Positions 1-5,782 of a DNA stretch of 9,828 nucleotides are shown here, in pieces. A program made the translations under genes and the position numbers. Source of the stretch: Planctomycetota bacterium (lineage in GTDB: Bacteria; Planctomycetota; Phycisphaerae; WQYP01); contig JAKAZF010000057.1 of assembly GCA_021826605.1 (NCBI GenBank), forward strand, positions 1 through 9,828, given 5' to 3'. Below the pieces are notes generated by a model that was not told the origin of the DNA, ran no database searches, and saw only the letters and a list, made by a program, of their open reading frames with translations. Within the stretch, counting starts at the first letter, position 1; the number at the start of each line of letters is the position of its first letter.

Positions 1-221
1 TCAGATATGCCGGTAAATTTGAGCGGCGATTTCCAAGTCTGATCATCCGCGAGCGCAAAGTGCACAGCATGATTGCATATCCTTTATCCGGTGGCTTTTC
101 CAAGCGGGTGCTCATGCCGATGAAGGCCGTGCCGGCCGTGCGGGTATTGGAAAACATGCTTTCGCCACTGGCTCCGTGGCTGGCGTTTCGTATGCTCGTG
201 GCGCTGGAGAAGGCACCATGA
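1..221 (+). CDS. 3' end of a probable class I SAM-dependent methyltransferase
   Basis: This is the C-terminal part of a gene that starts left of the window. The open frame runs from base 3 to a TGA at 219-221, about 72 residues. The tail reads ...AYPLSGGF..., followed by an alternation of hydrophobic and charged residues and a final FRMLVALEKAP. A YPLSGGF stretch followed by a terminal strand ending in LEK is typical of the C-terminal lobe of some class I SAM methyltransferases, where the last beta strand closes the Rossmann fold. The SAM-binding glycine motif would lie upstream and cannot be seen, so the family call is a guess from the tail. The reading frame itself is convincing: the two other forward frames hit stops within about 45 bases. 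The next gene begins 75 bases downstream with its own promoter, so the two need not be co-transcribed. Confidence 0.45.
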   Translation, partial: RYAGKFERRFPSLIIRERKVHSMIAYPLSGGFSKRVLMPMKAVPAVRVLENMLSPLAPWLAFRMLVALEKAP

Positions 222-238
222 ACACGCGGAGTTGCCAC

Positions 239-267
239 GCGACACAAAGCCGGAATGGCAATATAAT
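239..267 (+). promoter_or_regulatory. Sigma-70-like promoter for the flavin reductase gene
   Basis: GCGACA (239-244, 4 of 6 matches to TTGACA), a 17-base spacer, then a perfect TATAAT (262-267). The predicted transcript would start near 274, giving a leader of about 20 bases that contains the GGAG at 287-290. The position just after the upstream gene's stop and before the start codon supports it. Confidence 0.55.
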
Positions 268-296
268 CCATCAGGCGTTTTGTTTTGGAGCCATTT

Positions 297-800
297 GTGA
301 TTATTGACAGTACGGTTGAACCGGTTCTTCCTGTTTTACGGGCGGTTGGAAAAATTCCCAGTGGTTTGTTTATTGTTACCACGGGAACGGGGCCGAACCA
401 ATCGGCCATGCTTGTGTCATTCGTGCAGCAATTGAGTTTTGATCCGTTGTGCATTGGCGTGGCGATTCATAAAGATCGCGAGATCGGCGATATTATTGAA
501 AAATCCGGCTTTTTTACGCTCAATATTTGTGCTGCGGGAGATAAGGATCTGTTGCGTAAATATGCCCGCCACGCGTTGACCGGTGATGTGGCAACCGCGG
601 ATGTCCGGCATCGGAAATTGCCACAGGGCGGCATTGTCTTGCTGGAAGCCTGTGCCTTTGTGCACTGCTGCTTCAGCCACCGTCTGAGCTATCATGCGGA
701 TCATGAATTATTCATCGGCATCGCCCAGGAAGGTGATCTTTCAGAAAATGCCGCCGCCAAACCGATGGTCCACACCCGGCATGACGGTTCCAAGTACTAA
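297..800 (+). CDS. Flavin reductase-like domain protein (FMN-binding split barrel)
   Basis: A 167-residue protein of the flavin reductase-like family (split-barrel fold, PF01613 type). Members bind FMN and often use NAD(P)H to supply reduced flavin to a partner oxygenase, or act as stand-alone flavoproteins in the cytoplasm. Family features visible here are VGKIPSGLFIVTT near the N-terminus, AMLVSFVQQLSFDP at about 37-50, the F-x-L-N-I strand, the ADHELFIG segment in the C-terminal third and the terminal H-x-R-x-x-G-x-x-Y. These cover the whole domain and the length fits. I chose GTG at 297 because GGAG at 287-290 lies six bases upstream. An in-frame TTG at 285 would overlap that Shine-Dalgarno sequence and has none of its own. 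The gene has its own promoter and appears monocistronic. Nothing nearby identifies a partner oxygenase, so substrate and pathway are unknown. Confidence 0.8.
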   Translation: MIIDSTVEPVLPVLRAVGKIPSGLFIVTTGTGPNQSAMLVSFVQQLSFDPLCIGVAIHKDREIGDIIEKSGFFTLNICAAGDKDLLRKYARHALTGDVATADVRHRKLPQGGIVLLEACAFVHCCFSHRLSYHADHELFIGIAQEGDLSENAAAKPMVHTRHDGSKY

Positions 801-806
801 ACGCGG

Positions 807-854
807 TGCCAAGTCAGCAAAACCGGACACCGGCGGCGTCGCCCGAACTTGGCA
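807..854. repeat. Inverted repeat downstream of the flavin reductase gene
   Basis: TGCCAAGT (807-814) and ACTTGGCA (847-854) are perfect 8-base complements. They enclose a GC-rich interior that can fold further (for example GGCG/CGCC around 830-842). The structure starts six bases after the flavin reductase stop codon, the right place for a transcript-end hairpin, but no T-tract follows. It may be an mRNA 3' stabiliser, a factor-dependent terminator or a protein-binding site. Confidence 0.35.
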
Positions 855-1073
855 TATGCAGGATGCGGACTTCGTCGCGCCCGCCATTGGTGAAAAAGTT
901 CATTATGCAAAACCTGCGGGGTTGAAACTGTCGGGTTCGCATTTCCGCAGAAGCTGCCGATGGAATCTTGGGCTATGGACTGCTGCGTGCTGGTTCGACT
1001 GGCCGCACTGCAACACCGATCCGCCGATAAACCCCATGTGGAACAACTTCCAGCAGTCGCCGGCGGTTTATGA

Positions 1074-1103
1074 TTGTCGCGTAAGGCACAAAGTGTTTAT
1101 AAT
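1074..1103 (+). promoter_or_regulatory. Sigma-70-like promoter for the PspA/YbjQ block
   Basis: TTGTCG (1074-1079, 4 of 6 matches), an 18-base spacer and a perfect TATAAT (1098-1103). Predicted transcription starts near 1110, giving a leader of about 40 bases before ATG 1151. An 8-base palindrome, ATCCGGAT (1102-1109), overlaps the end of the -10 box and could be an operator half, but this is speculative. Confidence 0.5.
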
Positions 1104-1150
1104 CCGGATCAGACGTATGACATAAAAGCTTAAATAAGGTGCGGATCTTT

Positions 1151-1537
1151 ATGGAAGAAGTTGGAGCCTTTGATCTTCACGCGGCGTTTTTGCGCCGTGC
1201 CCAGCGCGACATTAAATCGTTTCTGGAAGCGTTTGCAACCCGGCTCGAACAATCCCTGCCGGGGCAGGTGGAAGTACACCGGAAAAAGGATTCGCTGTTT
1301 GCAAAAACGCAGCATGTCGTGGGAATTACCATTCATCTGGGGGCCAGTCGGTTTGTGCTTGACAATTCCGGCAGCGTTTTGCACTTGAGCCGATGCAACG
1401 AGGTACGCGGTATTGTGTTGAAGAATGAGGAATTGCAATTGCCGGACTGGCTCAGCAGTCTGAATAAAGAACTGGGAACCATGTCCGCCAATATGGCTGG
1501 AGCGCAGGGACTATTGCACGAATTTTTGATGAATTAG
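1151..1537 (+). CDS. Small protein of unknown function, first gene of the PspA/YbjQ block
   Basis: A 128-residue soluble protein that I do not recognise. It begins with an amphipathic, charged helical stretch (about 5-35, AFLRRAQRDIKSFLEAFATR). A basic strand (about 40-47) and further strands follow around VVGITIHL, and it ends with helices containing LPDWLSSLNKELG. There is no signal peptide or membrane span. ATG 1151 is preferred over an in-frame GTG at 1139 because AGGTG at 1137-1141 lies nine bases upstream of the ATG, whereas the GTG has no Shine-Dalgarno sequence and overlaps this one. A promoter sits at 1074-1103 and the first YbjQ-like gene follows 115 bases later on the same strand. 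The position suggests a regulator or adaptor for the PspA-linked module, but that is inference from neighbourhood only. Confidence 0.7.
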   Translation: MEEVGAFDLHAAFLRRAQRDIKSFLEAFATRLEQSLPGQVEVHRKKDSLFAKTQHVVGITIHLGASRFVLDNSGSVLHLSRCNEVRGIVLKNEELQLPDWLSSLNKELGTMSANMAGAQGLLHEFLMN

Positions 1538-1547
1538 CCCTTGGGGC

Positions 1548-1576
1548 TTGTCAGCCGCGCCGGTTGTCGGTATAAG
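1548..1576 (+). promoter_or_regulatory. Internal sigma-70-like promoter before the first YbjQ-like gene
   Basis: TTGTCA (1548-1553, 5 of 6 matches), a 17-base spacer and TATAAG (1571-1576, 5 of 6 matches). It lies wholly in the gap after the 128-aa gene and would start transcripts near 1583, about 70 bases before ATG 1653. The -35 box coincides with a TTG that could otherwise be taken as a start codon. This could let the YbjQ-like and PspA genes be expressed without the first gene. Confidence 0.5.
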
Positions 1577-1652
1577 GCGGCAAGAACGTTTCCTGCATGG
1601 GCTTGAAACAGACCGGAACACCATCGCGGCTCCTGAGAAAAAGGGATGGGCT

Positions 1653-2564
1653 ATGTCGCTGCTTGGACGAATGTTGGGACAGAATCAGGACCCGGATCGG
1701 CAGCGGCATCAGGCTGAGCAAATCGCTCGCAATCAGGCGTGGGACACGGCATTAACCAATCAGACTTTACCGGATTTTGTTAAACAGCGCCTGACCGATA
1801 CAAAGGCCGGACGCTTGCCATGGGTTTCCACCGGATCGGTCGGGGCGCTGGTGGCGCAAAGATCGCATGGCATACACCCCCTGGGGATGGTATCGGGCAA
1901 TTGCTGGTATCACTACGGTTATTCCTGGACGCGCGGGCATTATGACGGCTGGCACACGGCCATCGACCGTATGCAGTATGAGGCGATGTTGATGGGGGCC
2001 AACGCGGTTGTGGATGTCAAGTTGAGCGCCACGCGCATGGAAGGCACCGGTGAAGACCAGATGGATTATGCGGTGCTGGGAACCGCTGTGCGCATTGCCG
2101 GACTCGCCACACCCCGCGTGCCGGTAATAGCCACCGTTTCAGCATTGGAGTTTGCCCGGCTGATGGAATCGGGGATTCTTCCGGTCGGTTTGGCAATTGG
2201 CGCGCACTACAATTGGCACTATTCGTATAGAAATGCCGGCGGACAGGGCTTATGGTGGAATCAGGAATTGCGTGAGCTGTCGGATTTTATGACCGATGTT
2301 CGCCGGGCTGCTTTAAGCCAACTGGCAACGGATGCCGCGCGGATCGGAACCGGTGTTCTGGCGCGTGTGCAATTCTCAGAATTGCTGCGTGGCGAACCGG
2401 CCGAAGGTGATACGCGGCAGCGCTTTCTTGGCCGGCACATTGCCTTTGGAACGGCGGTGCTCCATGAGCCACGGCGGCACATTCCGCTTCGATTAAAACC
2501 AGTGTTCAGCGTCAGCGACGGAAAAATGACCCCGGTTATGCCGACAGAAAAGGAGATTATCTAA
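1653..2564 (+). CDS. Tandem YbjQ/DUF74-like protein 1 (heavy-metal-binding domain family)
   Basis: A 303-residue cytoplasmic protein with an N-terminal helical tail (1-55) and two YbjQ/DUF74-like domains (about 57-148 and 157-272). YbjQ proteins are small alpha/beta proteins that form rings; the 'heavy metal binding' name rests on thin evidence. Domain 1 shows the family order: GMVSGNCWYHYGY (78-90), a helix with RMQYEAMLMGANAVVDVKL (106-124) and the closing strand LGTAV (142-146). Domain 2 repeats this with IGAHYNWHY (182-190), a helix with ATDAARIGTGVLARVQF and a final FGTAV, but the cysteine is lost. ATG 1653 is chosen because AGGGA at 1642-1646 lies six bases upstream and the product then begins MSLLGRMLG. 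An upstream in-frame TTG at 1548 would add 35 unconvincing residues and overlaps a promoter. The stop abuts the next ATG, so the two YbjQ-like genes are probably translationally coupled. Confidence 0.8.
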   Translation: MSLLGRMLGQNQDPDRQRHQAEQIARNQAWDTALTNQTLPDFVKQRLTDTKAGRLPWVSTGSVGALVAQRSHGIHPLGMVSGNCWYHYGYSWTRGHYDGWHTAIDRMQYEAMLMGANAVVDVKLSATRMEGTGEDQMDYAVLGTAVRIAGLATPRVPVIATVSALEFARLMESGILPVGLAIGAHYNWHYSYRNAGGQGLWWNQELRELSDFMTDVRRAALSQLATDAARIGTGVLARVQFSELLRGEPAEGDTRQRFLGRHIAFGTAVLHEPRRHIPLRLKPVFSVSDGKMTPVMPTEKEII

Positions 2565-3413
2565 ATGGCGGAAGATACAGGCTCTCAGACAAATCCGGCT
2601 TTGGCCGGCTTGCCCAAACATGCACTTGAGCGGCTGCAAGGCCTGCGCGAATCGGGGCAAAGCGGCGGAATATTTACCTCCGATTTATCCGTCAATGAAT
2701 TTTTGATGGTGCGTGAAGCGGGCTTTGAACCGCTGGGGCTGGTGGTAGGCTCATGTATTTATCACGTGGGCATTCAATATGGTTCCTGGGGACAAAATCA
2801 GGAATTAAATGTTATTTCCCAGGCCATGTATCAAGCCCGTGAGTTGGCCATGGCCCGCATGGAGCAGGAGGCTTTAACGCTTATGGCCGATGGCGTGGTG
2901 GGTGTCCGCCTTGAAGTCAAACGATTGGGGTGGGATAGCGATATCCTGGAATTCATGGCGATCGGCACGGCCATTGCCCATAGCGCGGGCCATCCCGGGT
3001 TCAAAGGGCCGAAAGGCATGCCGTTTACATCCGATCTTTCCGGGCAGGATTTCTGGATGCTCCTGCGGGCGGGCCATCGGCCTTTGTCCATGGTCATGGG
3101 GTCGTGTGTGTACCATGTCGCGCACCAGGGAGTGTTTAAAGCGATGGGCAATATCGGGCGGAATGTGGAAATTACGCAATTTACCCAGGCCATGTATGAC
3201 GCCCGTGAACTGGCTATGGAACGCATGCAGAATGAAGCCAAAGAATCCGGAGCCGACGGCGTCGTTGGCGTGCAGTTGCATGAAGGATCGCATAACTGGC
3301 AGCCGCATGTCATTGAATTTTTCGCGGTAGGCACGGCCGTTAAGCCCATAGAAGATAAGGCCCTGATTCCCGAACCGGCTTCGCCGCAGATTGTCATACC
3401 CGTCAACGATTAA
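2565..3413 (+). CDS. Tandem YbjQ/DUF74-like protein 2 (heavy-metal-binding domain family)
   Basis: A 282-residue soluble protein made of two clearly homologous YbjQ-like domains (about 36-137 and 153-256). Each starts FTSDLS (37-42 and 154-159), carries G-S-C-x-Y-H (62-67 and 179-184), then QAMY-x-ARELAM-x-RM, ADGVVGV and finally IGTAI or VGTAV. The two halves are much closer to each other than those of the preceding protein, which points to a more recent or better-conserved internal duplication. A short tail (258-282) is rich in Pro, Ile and Glu. There is no signal peptide or membrane span. The ATG follows the upstream stop with no gap, and AAGGAG lies about ten bases before it inside the upstream gene, so coupling is likely. 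The 41-base gap to the PspA gene supports one transcript. Cys and His in the conserved motif could bind a metal or be structural; this is inference. Confidence 0.82.
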   Translation: MAEDTGSQTNPALAGLPKHALERLQGLRESGQSGGIFTSDLSVNEFLMVREAGFEPLGLVVGSCIYHVGIQYGSWGQNQELNVISQAMYQARELAMARMEQEALTLMADGVVGVRLEVKRLGWDSDILEFMAIGTAIAHSAGHPGFKGPKGMPFTSDLSGQDFWMLLRAGHRPLSMVMGSCVYHVAHQGVFKAMGNIGRNVEITQFTQAMYDARELAMERMQNEAKESGADGVVGVQLHEGSHNWQPHVIEFFAVGTAVKPIEDKALIPEPASPQIVIPVND

Positions 3414-3454
3414 GTATGATGACATAAACCGATAATAATGACAGGAGTTTTGTG

Positions 3455-4177
3455 ATGAGTAACATGTTTCGCCGGGCCGCGGAAATTATCGAGGCCAAGG
3501 TCAATAAATTTTTGAATAATGCTGAAAATCCTGATGAGACATTGGATTTATCCTATGAGAAAATGCTAAGTGCCTTGCAGGAAACCAAGCGCCACCTCGC
3601 GGATGTGGTAACCGAACAGAAAACGCTGGAGCGGCAGATGCTGGCCGCACAAACGGACTCTCACCGCGCGGAAAATGATGCGCGTATGGCACTGCAGGCC
3701 GGGCGGGAAGATCTTGCCAAAGCGGCGCTTACGGAAAAGCAGGCCGCCGATCAGAAAGCCGCTTCGCTTAAAGATGCCAGTGAACATGTCGCGGCGCAGT
3801 CACAGAAACTTATCACTTATGAAAAGCAGTTGGAAGACCGTATTGACCAATTCCGCACGCAAAAAGAAGTGATGAAGAGCCAGTATGATGCTGCAAAAGC
3901 CCAGGTAACGGTCAGCGAAAGTCTTGCCGGTATTGGCAATCAGCTTGGTAATGTGGGTGAAGCGTTGCAACGGGCCAAGGATAAAACCAGTCAAATGCAG
4001 TCCCGGGCCGATGCGATGGAATCCTTGACCGATGCCGGTGTTTTAGATGACGGTGTGGATGGTCGCACCAAAACCGAACGTGATCTTGATGCCCTGCGCG
4101 CCAGTTCCGGTGTGGATGCCGACCTCGCCCGCCTGAAAAGTGAGATCGGTCAAAGCAAACAACTGCCCTCAGGTTAA
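3455..4177 (+). CDS. pspA: PspA/IM30 (Vipp1) family membrane-stress protein
   Basis: A 240-residue, almost entirely helical protein of the PspA/IM30 family, which has ESCRT-III-like architecture. Family members assemble on the inner face of the cytoplasmic membrane and help maintain it under envelope stress. Visible features are an amphipathic N-terminal segment (MSNMFRRAAEIIEAKVNKFL), the family signature A-E-N-P-D-E-x-L-D-L-S-Y-E-K-M at about 23-37, and long heptad-like coiled coil from 40 to 175 rich in Ala, Gln, Glu and Lys. A less regular tail (about 185-240) contains an Asp/Gly-rich turn. The length is slightly above the 220-230 usual for this family. ATG 3455 is chosen because AGGAG (3443-3447) lies seven bases upstream; the GTG at 3452 would be only four bases away. 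It is the last gene of the block and is followed by two hairpins. No PspB, PspC or PspF gene is in view, so control must differ from the enterobacterial system. Confidence 0.88.
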   Translation: MSNMFRRAAEIIEAKVNKFLNNAENPDETLDLSYEKMLSALQETKRHLADVVTEQKTLERQMLAAQTDSHRAENDARMALQAGREDLAKAALTEKQAADQKAASLKDASEHVAAQSQKLITYEKQLEDRIDQFRTQKEVMKSQYDAAKAQVTVSESLAGIGNQLGNVGEALQRAKDKTSQMQSRADAMESLTDAGVLDDGVDGRTKTERDLDALRASSGVDADLARLKSEIGQSKQLPSG

Positions 4178-4183
4178 GTTCGT

Positions 4184-4210
4184 CGGGCCGGCAAAAAGAT
4201 GGCCGGCCCG
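4184..4210 (+). terminator. Hairpin after pspA
   Basis: CGGGCCGGC (4184-4192) pairs perfectly with GCCGGCCCG (4202-4210) across a nine-base A-rich loop, starting seven bases after the pspA stop. The following tract (TACTGTTTT) is only weakly T-rich, so it may be a partial terminator or an RNA-stabilising hairpin backed up by the next one. Confidence 0.6.
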
Positions 4211-4221
4211 GTACTGTTTTG

Positions 4222-4260
4222 AAAAAAAAAGCCCTGTGCGGGTGTCCCGCACAGGGCTTT
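4222..4260. terminator. Strong bidirectional intrinsic terminator
   Basis: A perfect 12-bp stem (4231-4242 with 4246-4257) and a three-base loop, flanked by nine A on the left and TTT-C-ATTTT on the right. Read on the minus strand the stem is followed by nine U, a textbook terminator for the convergent PEP-CTERM gene. Read on the plus strand the U-tract is broken but usable for the pspA transcript. Confidence 0.88.
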
Positions 4261-4421
4261 CATTTTGATTTCCATTGAACGTATGAAATTCTGTTCCCCA
4301 TTGTCTGCCGGGGCAACTGTACACAGTGATGCAAGCCAATGCGGCCTGCGGGATATTGCCCGCCGTTGGATTGAGAGCTTTTCTAATCCGACGCAGCTTT
4401 TGCCCCATGCCCGTTGCGGTT

Positions 4422-5588
4422 TCAACGGGATATTTTTTTGCGGGGGGCCAGGAACAAACACGCGCCACCGAGCACAATCAGGGCCAGTGTTGTTGGTTCC
4501 GGAACAGCCGACGGATCATTGATGAATCCGATGCCGGCGGGCCCACCGAGTCCCGTGACAATGGGAGTTAAGACCCCGGTGCTGAAGTTCAGCATATCCA
4601 GGCTGTGATTGGTCTTGTCAGAGGAATAAGCCTGATTCAAGGTAAAGCCGTTGTTGGCGGTCAACGCATAAACCACGTTGTTTTTCACATCGGAAAATAA
4701 CAGCGTGCCTTTGGTGGCCGTGGCAAAACCGGTGTCATCGGTATTGATCGGATTACCACTGGCATTGGTTAAATTCAGCAGCGAAATGCTCTGATTTGAG
4801 CCCGGATTGGTGACTTCCGTCAGCTGCGCGCCGCTTTCATTGGACAATAACAAACTGCCGTTCGGCGTAAGATTCAGAGAATCTGGATCGAACACATTCA
4901 TCTGAACCGTTTTTCCGGTAACGGCATTGGTTGCCATATCATTACCCCAGACCACGCCCATTGCCGTGGCTGTGGCCGGATACGAATTGGGATTTGCATT
5001 GACCTGATAGATCACCGGGTGACTGTTGACCTGCCCGGGGCCGTCGCCGCCATTGTCTGGATTTGAACCCGAGGCGTAAAGATTACCGTTGACAAATTGC
5101 AGGCCGTCAAAGCCGCCGCCGTGAACGGACGGATTCGGATAGCCATAACGCATTTGTGATCCCGTCGCGGTGTTGATGACCGTCAGCGCCGAATTGCCAT
5201 CTTCATTTTCATCGGTATACAACATGCCATTGCCGCCCATGGCCATGCCTTCAATATGTCCGGTGACATTAAAATGATTCACCAGTTGCCCCGATAGCGT
5301 GTACTGTGCCACAACACTTTGCCCGCCATCGCTGCCATCGGACATGACATTGTTGCCCCATCCGATAAATACGCTGTTGCCCGCAACGGTAATATCATCC
5401 GGTGCGCTGACAGCCTGCGATGCGCCGGGAATAATTCCCTGATTCAATCCCGTCACCGTAAAGGGGGAGGCGAATGTGGTCAGTGAATATCCGGCGGCAA
5501 CCACGGGGCTGGCGCTGGTGTGGGCGACTCCCGCAGCCAATGTGGCCACAGCCATAGCTGCATACAATTGTACGTTGATACGACGCAT
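4422..5588 (-). CDS. Secreted beta-propeller-like protein with PEP-CTERM sorting signal
   Basis: A 388-residue exported protein. It has a Sec-type signal peptide (MRRINVQLYAAMAVATLAAG, cleavage likely after an Ala around 23-35). A long repetitive beta-rich region follows, with motifs such as DDITVAGNSVFIGWG, GMAMGGNGMLYTDENEDG, GGFDGLQFVNGNLYASGSN and GTLLFSDVKNNVVYALT, consistent with an NHL or SMP-30-like propeller. The C-terminus is a PEP-CTERM signal: VPEP at 362-365, a hydrophobic helix (LALIVLGGACLFLA) and a basic end (RKKISR). In species with exosortase this tail is cleaved and the protein is displayed or secreted with exopolysaccharide. ATG 5588 is chosen because the minus strand carries AGGAGG (5597-5602) eight bases upstream; an earlier in-frame start would add 12 residues before the signal peptide. 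It is rich in Asn, Gly, Ser and Thr. Transcription probably ends at 4222-4260. Ligand unknown; no exosortase gene is in view. Confidence 0.8.
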   Translation of the reverse strand: MRRINVQLYAAMAVATLAAGVAHTSASPVVAAGYSLTTFASPFTVTGLNQGIIPGASQAVSAPDDITVAGNSVFIGWGNNVMSDGSDGGQSVVAQYTLSGQLVNHFNVTGHIEGMAMGGNGMLYTDENEDGNSALTVINTATGSQMRYGYPNPSVHGGGFDGLQFVNGNLYASGSNPDNGGDGPGQVNSHPVIYQVNANPNSYPATATAMGVVWGNDMATNAVTGKTVQMNVFDPDSLNLTPNGSLLLSNESGAQLTEVTNPGSNQSISLLNLTNASGNPINTDDTGFATATKGTLLFSDVKNNVVYALTANNGFTLNQAYSSDKTNHSLDMLNFSTGVLTPIVTGLGGPAGIGFINDPSAVPEPTTLALIVLGGACLFLAPRKKISR

Positions 5589-5618
5589 GATGTGTTCCTC
5601 CTGAAAAAAGAAAATTTG

Positions 5619-5641
5619 GATCAATGCAACATCGCTTGATC
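5619..5641. repeat. Short inverted repeat upstream of the PEP-CTERM gene
   Basis: GATCAA (5619-5624) and TTGATC (5636-5641) are perfect complements around an 11-base spacer. On the minus strand it lies 30-53 bases before the ATG, between the start and a weak -10-like GATAAT (5654-5659). It could be an operator or a leader hairpin; the arms are short and chance is possible. Confidence 0.3.
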
Positions 5642-5782
5642 TCTGGTTGCAAGATTATCGGAATCGTATTTGCGTAATATTAGGGAAAACGAAATCTTGC
5701 GCGTGGCTCGCGGCGGTTGCTTTTTATTCGAAAAGTTTTGATGATAATAATTGGAAGTGAGGCCTTTTTGGAGGTGCCAACC

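Larger units (their letters stand above)
801..1150. other. 350-base gap with no supported gene
   Basis: Between the flavin reductase stop and the next start I see an inverted repeat (807-854) and a promoter (1074-1103). The rest, about 855-1073, shows nothing I recognise. A forward frame is open through most of it, but its residues are rich in Trp, Cys, His and Arg, no start has a Shine-Dalgarno sequence, and it overlaps the end of the flavin reductase gene. Minus-strand frames are broken by stops. It could be a decayed gene or an untranslated region. Confidence 0.5.

Noticed and set aside
285..296. TTG at 285 as start of the flavin reductase
   Set aside because: It overlaps the GGAG that is well spaced for GTG 297 and has no Shine-Dalgarno sequence of its own.
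694..1125. A 143-codon forward frame spanning the end of the flavin reductase gene and the following gap
   Set aside because: It overlaps a well-supported gene in another frame, no start has a Shine-Dalgarno sequence, and it is rich in Trp, Cys, His and Arg with no recognisable motif.
1548..1652. TTG at 1548 as start of the first YbjQ-like gene
   Set aside because: No Shine-Dalgarno sequence, overlaps a good promoter, and ATG 1653 has AGGGA six bases upstream.
2831..3425. Two minus-strand frames of 183-191 codons opposite the second YbjQ-like gene
   Set aside because: They mirror a strongly coding plus-strand gene, show no family motif, and no promoter or Shine-Dalgarno sequence supports them.
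4348..4363. GCGGG/CCCGC hairpin downstream of the PEP-CTERM gene as a terminator
   Set aside because: Only five base pairs with no T-tract on either strand; the strong hairpin at 4222-4260 is the better terminator.
5717..5782. TTG at 5717 as start of the DinB-like gene
   Set aside because: Lacks a Shine-Dalgarno sequence; GTG 5783 has GGAGGT at ideal spacing and the family domain begins there.
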